Origin: Mycolicibacterium goodii
GTDB lineage: Bacteria > Actinomycetota > Actinomycetes > Mycobacteriales > Mycobacteriaceae
Direction of reading: 5' to 3'
Assembly: GCF_022370755.2 (NCBI RefSeq)
Contig: NZ_CP092364.2
Coordinates: 620,001-684,000, forward strand
DNA: 64,000 nucleotides
This document shows, piece by piece, positions 33,703 through 41,671 of the stretch. The first letter of the stretch is position 1. Each line of letters opens with the position of its first letter. The notes under the pieces were generated by a model that was not told the DNA's origin, ran no database searches, and saw only the letters and a list, made by a program, of their open reading frames with translations. The position numbers and the translations under genes are program-made.

Positions 33703-35076
33703 ATGAGCGTCACCCTGGACCGTCAACCGGAGCCGGCGCCGCCGCGCAGGCGCGACCGCACCCACTGGCTCTACATCGCGGTCATCGTCGCCGTTGTGGC
33801 AGGTGTCGCCGTCGGGCTCCTGTCGCCCGAGGTCGGCAAGAGCGTCGGCGTGCTCGGCACGATGTTCGTCAACCTGATCAAGATGATGATCGCGCCGGTC
33901 ATCTTCTGCACGATCGTCCTGGGCATCGGGTCGGTGCGCAGGGCCGCCACGGTGGGCAAGGTCGGCGGGTTGGCATTCCTCTATTTCCTGGTGATGAGCA
34001 CATTCGCGCTCGCGATCGGCCTGGTGGTCGGCAACGTGCTGCACCCGGGCACCGGTATGCACCTGACCGAGAGCGCCGCGGGCAAGGGCGCCGAACTGGC
34101 CGAGACCGCCCACGAGGCAGGCGGTCTGCTGGACTTCGTGCAGGGCATCATCCCTGACACCCTGTTCTCGGCGCTGACCGCGGGCAGCGTTCTGCAGGCC
34201 CTGTTCGTCGCGCTGCTGGTGGGTTTCGCGTTGCAGGCGATGGGCAGCGCCGGTGAGCCGATCCTGCGCGGCATCGAGCATCTGCAGAAGCTCGTGTTCA
34301 AGATCCTCGTGATGATCCTGTGGCTGGCCCCGATCGGCGCCTTCGGTGCGATCGCGAACGTGGTCGGCCAGACCGGCTGGTCGGCGGTGACGCAGTTGCT
34401 GGCGCTGATGTTCGGCTTCTACATCACGTGCGTGGTGTTCGTGTTCGGCGTGCTCGGCGTGCTGATGCGCACCGTGTCGGGGGTGTCGATCTTCAAGCTC
34501 GTGCGCTACCTGGCGCGCGAGTACCTGCTGATCGTGTCGACGTCGTCGTCGGAATCCGCGCTGCCGCGCCTCATCGCCAAGATGGAGCACCTCGGCGTCG
34601 ACCGCAGCACCGTGGGTGTCGTGGTGCCCACCGGCTACTCCTTCAACCTCGACGGCACCGCGATCTATCTGACCATGGCGTCGCTGTTCATCGCCGGCGC
34701 GCTGGGCGACCCGTTGTCGGTGACCGAGCAGATCGGTCTGCTGGTGTTCATGATCGTCGCCTCCAAGGGTGCGGCCGGGGTCACCGGCGCGGGGCTCGCG
34801 ACGCTGGCCGGTGGACTTCAGGCCCACCGCCCCGACCTGCTCGACGGCGTCGGCCTGATCGTCGGCATCGACCGGTTCATGTCCGAGGCGCGGGCGCTGA
34901 CCAACTTCTCGGGCAACGCGGTGGCGACGATCCTGGTCGGGTCGTGGACCAAGACCATCGACAAGAACAAGGTCGACGCGGTGCTCAGCGGCAGCGATCC
35001 GTTCGACGAGCTGACCATGGTCGACGACCACCGAACCGCGGCGCACGACAAGGAGCCCGTCGCCGCACCCGCCTGA
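33703..35076 (+). CDS. dctA: C4-dicarboxylate:cation symporter, DctA/GltP family
   Basis: The 457-residue DAACS-family transporter has eight helices plus two re-entrant hairpins: the serine-rich loop STSSSESALPRLIAKMEHLG (hairpin 1) and VVPTGYSFNLDGTAIYLTMA, with the NLDGT substrate site. These import succinate, fumarate and malate with H+ or Na+. GGAGG lies upstream of ATG 33703; an ATG at 33676 lacks a ribosome site. A CitA/DcuS-type system nearby is its likely regulator. A strong hairpin terminator follows. Confidence 0.92.
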   Translation: MSVTLDRQPEPAPPRRRDRTHWLYIAVIVAVVAGVAVGLLSPEVGKSVGVLGTMFVNLIKMMIAPVIFCTIVLGIGSVRRAATVGKVGGLAFLYFLVMSTFALAIGLVVGNVLHPGTGMHLTESAAGKGAELAETAHEAGGLLDFVQGIIPDTLFSALTAGSVLQALFVALLVGFALQAMGSAGEPILRGIEHLQKLVFKILVMILWLAPIGAFGAIANVVGQTGWSAVTQLLALMFGFYITCVVFVFGVLGVLMRTVSGVSIFKLVRYLAREYLLIVSTSSSESALPRLIAKMEHLGVDRSTVGVVVPTGYSFNLDGTAIYLTMASLFIAGALGDPLSVTEQIGLLVFMIVASKGAAGVTGAGLATLAGGLQAHRPDLLDGVGLIVGIDRFMSEARALTNFSGNAVATILVGSWTKTIDKNKVDAVLSGSDPFDELTMVDDHRTAAHDKEPVAAPA

Positions 35077-35118
35077 CCGGCGTCGAGCGCCCCTTCCGGC
35101 GCTCGCGCCCGATGGGCC

Positions 35119-35154
35119 AGAGGCCCGGCCGTACCCGCTCACGGCCGGGCCTCT
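35119..35154. terminator. bidirectional hairpin terminator
   Basis: Perfect 14-base arms AGAGGCCCGGCCGT (35119-35132) and ACGGCCGGGCCTCT (35141-35154) with an 8-base loop lie between the convergent dctA and TetR genes. Confidence 0.85.
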
Positions 35155-35166
35155 TCCGTGTGTCAC

Positions 35167-35757
35167 TCAAGTGCCGATGCCGCGAAACAGGTTGTCGACC
35201 AAACCGTCCACGAACCGCTCGGTGAGCGGGTGATCGGGGATCAGCAGCCGGTGGTAGCAGGCACCCCACAACTGGTCGATGACCGTCTCCGGGTCGACAT
35301 GCGCGGCGAGCTGACCACGTTCCTGCGCGCTGCGCATCGCCGCCACCGCGAGCCGGCGTCGCGGCCCTGAATAGCGTTGCAGAAAGGCGGCTTTGAGTTC
35401 GGGATCGACCTGGGCCTGCCCGATGAGCTCGGCGATCACGATCCCGGCCGCAGTGTCACGCACGACGTGCAGGAAGGCGTGCAGCTGCGAGCGCAGATCG
35501 GCTTCGATGTTGCCGGTGTCGGGAAATGCCAACTGCGGCTCCACCTTTGCGAAATACCCGTCAAGCGCCAGCGCGCCCTTCGACGGCCACCACTTGTAGA
35601 TCGTCACCTTGCTCACCCCGGAGCGCGCGGCGACCTTGTCGATGGTGAAACCCGCCATGCCCGCGGTGAACAGCAGTTCGGCGGCGGCCGTCAGGACATC
35701 GCGACGTACGTCCTCGGCCGGCCTGCGTCCCCGGCCGCGGCGTGAACCGGTCACCAT
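35167..35757 (-). CDS. TetR family regulator of the adjacent SDR gene
   Basis: The 196-residue protein starts MVTGSRRGRGRRP. HTH: DVLTAAAELLFTAGMAGFTIDKVAARSGVSKVTIYKWWPSKGAL, a TetR domain, followed by a TetR_C-type ligand domain. GGAGGAGACAC precedes the ATG, so the longer upstream reading is rejected. It is divergent from the SDR gene with a 23-base operator between them, so it most likely represses the SDR and itself. Confidence 0.93.
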   Translation of the reverse strand: MVTGSRRGRGRRPAEDVRRDVLTAAAELLFTAGMAGFTIDKVAARSGVSKVTIYKWWPSKGALALDGYFAKVEPQLAFPDTGNIEADLRSQLHAFLHVVRDTAAGIVIAELIGQAQVDPELKAAFLQRYSGPRRRLAVAAMRSAQERGQLAAHVDPETVIDQLWGACYHRLLIPDHPLTERFVDGLVDNLFRGIGT

Positions 35758-35798
35758 GTGTCTCCTCCGGAATATCTCGCGGCACCGTGCGCTTGAGG

Positions 35799-35821
35799 TA
35801 TATGTACTGATCGTACATATA
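35799..35821. promoter_or_regulatory. operator shared by TetR and SDR genes
   Basis: Perfect nine-base arms TATATGTAC and GTACATATA flank TGATC. It lies 16 bases from the SDR start codon and 42 from the TetR start, so a bound repressor would block both promoters. Confidence 0.75.
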
Positions 35822-35836
35822 TGAACGGAGGACGAC

Positions 35837-36565
35837 ATGACCGATCGGGTAGCCATCGTCACGGGGGCATCGGGAGGTATCGGCCACGACGTCGCGGTCC
35901 GGTTGGCCCGTGCGGGAATGGCCGTGGCCGTGCACTACGCGGGTAATCGGGACCGCGCACAGGAGGTCGCCGACGAGATCACGGCCCTCGGCGGCACCGC
36001 GATCGTGGTTTCCGCCGACGTCGCCGACGAGCACCAGGTCACCGCGCTGTTCGATCAGGTGGAAAACGACCTCGGTGGCGTGGACGTGGTGGTGAACACC
36101 GCGGGCATCATGACGCTCGCGCCGTTGGCCGAACTCGACCTCGACGACCTCGACCGCATGCTGCGGACCAATGTTCGCGGTACGTTCGTCGTCAGCCAGC
36201 AGGCCGCGCGGCGTGTCCGAGCCGGCGGAGCCATCATCAACTTCTCCACGTCCGTCACCAAGATCGCCGCACCCACCTACACCGGCTACGCGGCCACCAA
36301 GGGCGCCGTCGACGCCATGACGCTGATCCTCGCCAAGGAGATGCGCGGGCGCGACGTCACGGTCAACGCGGTCGCGCCCGGACCCACCGCGACCGCGCTG
36401 TACTTCGAGGGCAAGACCCAGGAGGTCATCGACCGCGCCAAGGCAGCCCCGCCCTTGGAACGCCTCGGTGAACCCGCCGACATCGCCGAGATCGTGGCCT
36501 TCCTCGCCGGACCGGCACGCTGGATCAACGGGCAGGTGATCTACGCCAACGGCGGCGTCGTCTGA
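35837..36565 (+). CDS. short-chain dehydrogenase/reductase
   Basis: The 242-residue SDR has a TGASGGIG cofactor motif (NADP(H)-type Rossmann), NTAGIM, catalytic Ser in INFSTSV, and YxxxK in YTGYAATKGAV, plus the C-terminal WINGQVIYANGGV typical of FabG-like reductases. It would reduce or oxidise a keto/hydroxy substrate in the cytoplasm; the substrate is unknown. CGGAGGACGAC precedes the ATG. The TetR-bound operator upstream implies induction by a small molecule, perhaps the substrate. Confidence 0.92.
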   Translation: MTDRVAIVTGASGGIGHDVAVRLARAGMAVAVHYAGNRDRAQEVADEITALGGTAIVVSADVADEHQVTALFDQVENDLGGVDVVVNTAGIMTLAPLAELDLDDLDRMLRTNVRGTFVVSQQAARRVRAGGAIINFSTSVTKIAAPTYTGYAATKGAVDAMTLILAKEMRGRDVTVNAVAPGPTATALYFEGKTQEVIDRAKAAPPLERLGEPADIAEIVAFLAGPARWINGQVIYANGGVV

Positions 36566-36667
36566 CGCCCCGATCCGAGTGGTTGAACCGCTGCGCCCCG
36601 ACCGCCGTGTCATCGGTAACGACGGTGAGCCGATCACCGAAAAACACTGCGGAAGAAAGGCGCAGCC

Positions 36668-36982
36668 ATGCGAACATCGCTCGTCATGTTGGCCGCGTCG
36701 GGGGCGGTACTGGCAACCATCGTGGCACCGGCCGGGCCGGCATCGGCCGAGACGGCCATAAGCACGATCGGTCGCCTCGAAGCAGAGGGTTACTACGTCA
36801 ACATCGATCGGGTGGGGAGCGCGCCGCTGGAGGACTGCGTCGTCACCAGCGTGCGCAACCCGCAGACGCAGACCCGGCTCATCCGGGTCGAGCGGTTCGG
36901 CAAGAACGGCAAGAAGGACGTCGACTACATCCCGGTCGTCGTGCGCCGCACCATCACGGTGTCACTCGACTGTGCGAGGTAG
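36668..36982 (+). CDS. small secreted protein of the DRVGSAPL..CVVT family (copy 2)
   Basis: The 104-residue protein has a Sec signal (MRTSLVMLAASGAVLATIVAPAGPASA) and a mature domain of ~77 residues: ISTIGRLEAEGYYVNIDRVGSAPLEDC, VVTSVRNPQTQ, then VVVRRTITVSLDCAR. It aligns over its length with the copy at 22279-22599. GAAAGGCGCAGCC precedes the ATG. The stop is four bases from the stop of the convergent secreted protein gene. Role unknown. Confidence 0.85.
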   Translation: MRTSLVMLAASGAVLATIVAPAGPASAETAISTIGRLEAEGYYVNIDRVGSAPLEDCVVTSVRNPQTQTRLIRVERFGKNGKKDVDYIPVVVRRTITVSLDCAR

Positions 36983-36986
36983 CTGC

Positions 36987-37310
36987 TCAGCGGTGGCCCC
37001 CACCACCGTGCGCGCCACCTCCGAATCCGTGCGCCCCGCCGCCGAAGCCATGCCCCTCGAACCCGGGACCGACGGGACCCAGTCCGAACAGCCCGAAGGC
37101 CGGGTACTGCGATTCGAAGTCCGGTGGGAGCGAAGCGTTGAGCTCGACGTTGCCCGGTGACTGGCATTCGGTGCCCGGTCCGATGCTCGTGCAGTTGGGC
37201 ACCACGGACGTACCGGTGGGCTCCGCGGCGGCGACGGGCGCGAGCGCGACCGCGACCGCGCCTGCTCCGGCGGCCAGCAAGGGCGCGAGGTAGCGATTGA
37301 CTTTACCCAT
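36987..37310 (-). CDS. small secreted CxSPGN protein with Gly/His-rich tail
   Basis: The 107-residue protein has a signal peptide (MGKVNRYLAPLLAAGAGAVAVALAPVAAA). The mature part contains NCTSIGPGTECQSPGN, the same two-cysteine motif as the protein at 11654-11902. A tail follows with repeated GFGGGAH units ending GGGGHR, which could bind metal ions through histidines. AAGGAGTAGTTCA is a strong ribosome site. Function unknown. Confidence 0.8.
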   Translation of the reverse strand: MGKVNRYLAPLLAAGAGAVAVALAPVAAAEPTGTSVVPNCTSIGPGTECQSPGNVELNASLPPDFESQYPAFGLFGLGPVGPGFEGHGFGGGAHGFGGGAHGGGGHR

Positions 37311-37345
37311 TGAACTACTCCTTTTTCATTGGGACTGAAGACGTT

Positions 37346-39076
37346 TCAGTTTGTCCCAGCCAGGCCGGTCGGATTGAGATGGGTCAGGTGGCCGCTCTCG
37401 GTGCCGTCGGTGGGGTCGATCACGCAGTCGATGACGGCGGGCCCGCCTGAGGTGAGCGCCTCGGTCAGGGCGGTGCCGAGTTCGGCGGGTGTGGTGACGT
37501 GGTAACCCGTCCCACCGAAGGCCTCGATCAGCCGGTCATGGCGTGCCGCCGGCATCAGCGTCGTGGGTGACGGGTCCGGGGAGACCGGGTTCTGCCCGTC
37601 ACCGCGGTACACCCCGCCGTTGTTGAGCACGACGACAACCACGGGCAACCGGTAGCGGCAGATCGTCTCCAACTCCATCGCGCTGAACCCGAACGCACTG
37701 TCGCCCTCGATCGCCACGACGGGTCCACCACCCTCGACTGCGGCCGCGATCGCGTAACCCATCCCCACACCCATGACACCCCATGTGCCGCTGTCGAGTC
37801 GGTGCCGCGGCACCGACATGTCGATCACATTGCGCGCCAGGTCGAGTGCGTTGGCACCCTCGTTGACGACGTAGACGTCCCGGCGGTCACGGAGCACATC
37901 ACGGATCGCGCGCAGCGCGCCGTAGAAACGCATCGGCTGTGAATCCGCGGCCAGTCGCTTCGCCATGGACTCGGCGTTGCGTGCTCTGCGTTCGCCCAGT
38001 TGTTCGCGCCACCGAAACGGGGCGTCGATGAACTGGGCCCGTTCGTTGAGCGCCTCCATCACCGACGCGATGTCACCGACCAGCGGAGCGGCGATCGGCG
38101 CGTTGCTGTCCAGTTCGCCAGGGTCGATGTCGATCTGGATGAACTTGACGCCGGGAGCCCACTGCGGCGGTTCGCCATGCCCGAGAAGCCAATTCAACCG
38201 TGCTCCGACCAACAGCACCACATCGGCATCACGCAGCGCCATCGAGCGGGCCGCCGCAACCGACTGCGGATGCGTGTCCGGCAGCAGCCCCTTGGCCATC
38301 GACATCGGCAGGAACGGCAACCCGGTGGCCTCGAGGAACCGGCGAATCGTGCTGTCCGCCTGCGCGTATGCCGCCCCTTTGCCGAGCACCACCAACGGGC
38401 GTTCGGCCCCGGCGAGCAGCGCGACGGCGCGGTCCACGGCCGCAGGCGACGGCGACTGCTCGGGGGCGGCGTCGACGACGGTGCGCAACGATGCCGCGGC
38501 CGCATCGGCGTCGATCACCTCACCGAGGACCGCCGCAGGGATGTCGAGGTACACCCCGCCGGGCCGCCCCGACGATGCGGTGCGGATCGCCCTGGCGATC
38601 GCCAGGCCGATGTCGGTGACACGGTTGACCCGGAAGGCCGCCTTGACGAAGGGTTTTGCCGCGGCGAGCTGATCCATCTCCTCGTAGTCGCCGCGCTGTA
38701 GGTCGACGATGTGCCGTTCACTGGATCCGGAGATCTGCACCATCGGAAAGCAATTCGTGGTTGCGTTCGCCAGTGCGACCAGACCGTTGAGGAATCCGGG
38801 CGCAGAGACCGTCAGACAGAACCCTGGTCTCTTCGTCAGGAAACCTGCCGCGGCGGCGGCATGCCCGGCATCGCTCTCGTGCCGGAATCCGATGTAACGC
38901 AGGCCCTGGGCCTGCGCCACCCGCGCCACATCCGTGACGGGTATCCCGACGACGCCGTAGATCGTCTCGACTCCGTTTCGCTTGAGTGCATCGACCACAA
39001 CGTGATACCCGTCGGTGCGAGCCGAGGCAGTGCTCGGCGCAGGCCCGTCGATCAGCGGTGTGGTGTTCACGTTCAT
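37346..39076 (-). CDS. oxc: oxalyl-CoA decarboxylase
   Basis: The 576-residue thiamine-pyrophosphate enzyme converts oxalyl-CoA to formyl-CoA and CO2. The N-terminal PYR domain has the catalytic glutamate context (VVGIPVTDVARVAQAQGLRYIGFRHESDAGHAAAAAGFLT); the C-terminal domain has the ThDP motif GDSAFGFSAMELETICRYRLP...LNNGG. The family is resolved from acetolactate synthases by overall pattern (RHESDAGHAA) and by the divergent CoA ligase, as in M. tuberculosis oxcA (Rv0118c)-fadD7 (Rv0119). Start at MNVNTTPL; the longer open frame upstream is antisense to the ligase gene. Confidence 0.9.
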   Translation of the reverse strand: MNVNTTPLIDGPAPSTASARTDGYHVVVDALKRNGVETIYGVVGIPVTDVARVAQAQGLRYIGFRHESDAGHAAAAAGFLTKRPGFCLTVSAPGFLNGLVALANATTNCFPMVQISGSSERHIVDLQRGDYEEMDQLAAAKPFVKAAFRVNRVTDIGLAIARAIRTASSGRPGGVYLDIPAAVLGEVIDADAAAASLRTVVDAAPEQSPSPAAVDRAVALLAGAERPLVVLGKGAAYAQADSTIRRFLEATGLPFLPMSMAKGLLPDTHPQSVAAARSMALRDADVVLLVGARLNWLLGHGEPPQWAPGVKFIQIDIDPGELDSNAPIAAPLVGDIASVMEALNERAQFIDAPFRWREQLGERRARNAESMAKRLAADSQPMRFYGALRAIRDVLRDRRDVYVVNEGANALDLARNVIDMSVPRHRLDSGTWGVMGVGMGYAIAAAVEGGGPVVAIEGDSAFGFSAMELETICRYRLPVVVVVLNNGGVYRGDGQNPVSPDPSPTTLMPAARHDRLIEAFGGTGYHVTTPAELGTALTEALTSGGPAVIDCVIDPTDGTESGHLTHLNPTGLAGTN

Positions 39077-39307
39077 GCCGTCAATGCTGTCGCCGGGCGC
39101 CTGCCGATGTCTGCACCGCTGGCGTCCATGGTGACGTCCGGCCATCACGACCATGACCCCCCTGCCAGCTGGAAAAAGCAGGTCACGGGGCTGCTTGCCG
39201 GAGCATCGCGGCCATAGCATGCGGACGGGACGGACGTGCTCACAGCCGAGAACCGGCTCGGGCACCGAGCATTTCGCGATCAGAACGCTATTGAGAGAAG
39301 GTGGGCC

Positions 39308-40801
39308 ATGACATCTCCCATGACATCGATGACGGGGCTGTTCGATGTGCTCGATCACCACATCCGGACCCGGCCCGATGCGACCGCGCTCGTGGCGACG
39401 GGGCAGCGGGTTCCTGCGACGTACGCGACGCTCGGCCGGTGGGTCGGCGACGCCGCGGCCGATCTCGCTGCCGCAGGGCTGCGGCCAGGCGATGTGGTCG
39501 CGCTCGTGGAACTGAACACAGCCGAGTTCGTCGTCGCGCTGCTCGCGGCGGCACGCTGCGGGCTGATCGTCGCACCACTGGACCCCGCACTCGCCGAGGC
39601 CGAGATGGCCGACCGGCTGACACGTCTGGGCGCCAGGGCCGTGCTCACCGGTCCGGGCGCACTCGCCGACGGATCCCACCGCGTGCACGCGACCGGGACC
39701 CGAGCCACCGTCGAGGCCACCGGCCACGGTGCCCCGCGAGCAGCGGCCGATCTGGGCCTCGGACCCGACGACGCCATGATCCTGTTCACGTCGGGCACCA
39801 CCGGCCGGCCGAAGATGGTGCCGTGGACGCACACCAACCTCGCGGCGTCCGTGCACGCGATATGCGCGACCTACCACCTGGGCGGCGACGACGCGACCGT
39901 CGCCGCGATGCCGTTCTTCCACGGTCACGGCCTGGTGGCGGTGCTGCTGTCCACGCTGGCCAGCGGCGGGAAGGTCCTGCTGCCCGCCGGCGGGCGATTC
40001 TCGGCCCGCACGTTCTGGGCCGACATGAGGGCCGCGCAGGCGACCTGGTTCACCGCCGTTCCCACGATCCACCAGATCCTGCTGCAGCGTCCCGACGAGG
40101 AACACCCCCCGCTGCGGTTCGTGCGCAGCTGCAGTGCACCGCTCGACGCGGCCACCGCTGAGCAGGCCGAACACCGGTTCGGCGCGCCGATACTCGAGGC
40201 GTACGGCATGACCGAGACAACGCACCAGGCCGCAAGCCGGCGCGCGCACCGTCACGACCCGCGCGCGTCGGTGGGCCCGGCGTCCGGGGCGGCCAGGCTA
40301 CGGATCGTCGGCGCCGAGGGCAGGGAATGCGCGCCCGGCGAGACCGGCGAGGTCTGGGTCAGCGGGCCGGCCGTCGTGCGGGGTTATCTCGCCGATCCCG
40401 AGCACACTGCGGAGGCCTTCATCGAGGGCTGGTTCCGCACGGGTGATCTGGGTGCGCTCGACCGCGACGGCAATCTGCAGCTGACGGGCCGCATCAAGAA
40501 CATCATCAACCGCGGTGGCGAGAAGATCTCACCCGAACATGTCGAAGGCGTCCTGACCGGGTGTGACGGGGTGTTCGAGGCCGTGGTCTTCGCGATCCCG
40601 GACGCCACCTACGGCGAGCAGGTCGGCGCCGCGGTCGTGCCGTCGGACCTGCGCGCCTCGGCAGACGACATCGTGGCGGAATGCCGCACCAAACTCGCTC
40701 CGTACGAGGTCCCGTCGCGGCTCGACATCGTCGAATCGCTGCCGCACACCGCCAAAGGCGCGATCGACCGCCAGGCCGTCACATCGCAACTCGCACACTG
40801 A
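39308..40801 (+). CDS. acyl-CoA ligase, oxalyl-CoA synthetase / FadD7-like
   Basis: The 497-residue adenylating enzyme has AMP-binding motif LFTSGTTGRPKMVPWTH, the YGMTETTH motif, GWFRTGDLG and the C-terminal GRIKNIINRGGEKISPEHVE with the catalytic lysine near TAKGAIDR. It is closest in pattern to plant/yeast oxalyl-CoA synthetases and M. tuberculosis FadD7. Divergent from the oxalyl-CoA decarboxylase gene, it should make oxalyl-CoA from oxalate, CoA and ATP. A medium-chain acyl ligase function is the alternative. GAGAAGGTGGGCC precedes the ATG. Confidence 0.87.
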   Translation: MTSPMTSMTGLFDVLDHHIRTRPDATALVATGQRVPATYATLGRWVGDAAADLAAAGLRPGDVVALVELNTAEFVVALLAAARCGLIVAPLDPALAEAEMADRLTRLGARAVLTGPGALADGSHRVHATGTRATVEATGHGAPRAAADLGLGPDDAMILFTSGTTGRPKMVPWTHTNLAASVHAICATYHLGGDDATVAAMPFFHGHGLVAVLLSTLASGGKVLLPAGGRFSARTFWADMRAAQATWFTAVPTIHQILLQRPDEEHPPLRFVRSCSAPLDAATAEQAEHRFGAPILEAYGMTETTHQAASRRAHRHDPRASVGPASGAARLRIVGAEGRECAPGETGEVWVSGPAVVRGYLADPEHTAEAFIEGWFRTGDLGALDRDGNLQLTGRIKNIINRGGEKISPEHVEGVLTGCDGVFEAVVFAIPDATYGEQVGAAVVPSDLRASADDIVAECRTKLAPYEVPSRLDIVESLPHTAKGAIDRQAVTSQLAH

Positions 40802-40948
40802 GCCGCGGGCCGGTCAGGTTCGGGGTATCACTGTCGCTGACATTGAAGCTGGCGGGGGTGCGGGATGGAGGGCAGCCCCAAGGGCGCGAAGCGGTGCGCG
40901 CGCCATGCTGAAAGGGTAAGAACAGCAACATCTTCGAAGGAGATGGTC

Positions 40949-41206
40949 ATGCGCACAGCGTTCAGGCGCATCCTCCCGGCACTCGCCGCAGGCGCCGCCG
41001 TCGTCACGATCGGACTCGCCCCCGCGGCGTCCGCGCAAACCGAGGCGCCCGCACCGGCGCCCGTCGTCGCCGACGTCGTGCAAGCCGGCTACCACGGTTT
41101 CCACGGCGGATACGGCCACGGCTTTCGTGGCTACGGCTTTCGCCACGGCGGCTGGGGACCCGGTTACGGCTGGGGCCCGGTCCGGCCCTGGTGGCGTTGG
41201 TGGTGA
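40949..41206 (+). CDS. small secreted Gly/His/Tyr-rich protein
   Basis: The 85-residue protein has a signal peptide (MRTAFRRILPALAAGAAVVTIGLAPAASA) and a mature part rich in Gly, His, Tyr, Phe and Trp: AGYHGFHGGYGHGFRGYGFRHGG then GPGYGWGPVRPWWRWW. The composition suggests a metal-binding or phase-separating envelope protein. GAAGGAGATGGTC precedes ATG 40949. It follows the CoA ligase by 148 bases. Function unknown. Confidence 0.7.
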   Translation: MRTAFRRILPALAAGAAVVTIGLAPAASAQTEAPAPAPVVADVVQAGYHGFHGGYGHGFRGYGFRHGGWGPGYGWGPVRPWWRWW

Positions 41207-41228
41207 ACGCTGACCGGGCGACCGGTGC

Positions 41229-41540
41229 TCAGCGCTGGCAGTTCAGCGACACCGACACCGTCTGACTCGTGACCGTGTTGATCAGGACGCTGTCGGTGTT
41301 CAGCCCGGGGCCCACGTACGGCAGCCACTGACGGACCTGCTGTGGGTTGCGAACGCTCGTCACCACGCACTTGTCCATCGGTGCGCTGCCGATGCGGTCG
41401 ATCTGCACCGTGTAACCCTCGGACTGCAGACGGTTGATGGTCTCTTGTGCGGTCTCCTCGGCGGATGCCAGACCCGCGGGTGCGCCCACCACCCCGATCA
41501 CAGCCGCGGCGACCGCCACCAAGGACCTTTTCATGCGCAT
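41229..41540 (-). CDS. small secreted protein of the DRVGSAPL..CVVT family (copy 3)
   Basis: The 103-residue protein has a signal peptide (MRMKRSLVAVAAAVIGVVGAPAGLASA) and a mature domain INRLQSEGYTVQIDRIGSAPMDKC, VVTSVRNPQQ, then a ten-residue longer loop, VNT-like strands and VSLNCQR. It is the most divergent of the three copies: the loop between VRNP and the C-terminal strand is replaced by QWLPYVGPGLNTDSVLINT. ATG 41540 has AGAGG eight bases upstream. Convergent with the Gly/His/Tyr-rich gene. Confidence 0.83.
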   Translation of the reverse strand: MRMKRSLVAVAAAVIGVVGAPAGLASAEETAQETINRLQSEGYTVQIDRIGSAPMDKCVVTSVRNPQQVRQWLPYVGPGLNTDSVLINTVTSQTVSVSLNCQR

Positions 41541-41671
41541 CAACCGCACCTCTTTCACATCACACCGGGTACTTCACCGGGCTACACCAACATCTTCCCC
41601 CTGGATACATCGTTTCGGAAACTCATTTCGTTCCCGCCTCGGGGACAGATGTTGCCGCTAGCATCGCGCCC

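Noticed and set aside
33655..35166. 503-residue minus-strand frame opposite dctA
   Set aside because: Composition (Arg/Gln/Asp/His-rich) is typical of a shadow frame; DctA motifs on the plus strand are unmistakable.
39077..40255. N-terminal extension of the oxalyl-CoA decarboxylase frame
   Set aside because: The open frame continues upstream only because it is antisense to the CoA ligase gene; the enzyme fold begins at MNVNTTPL.
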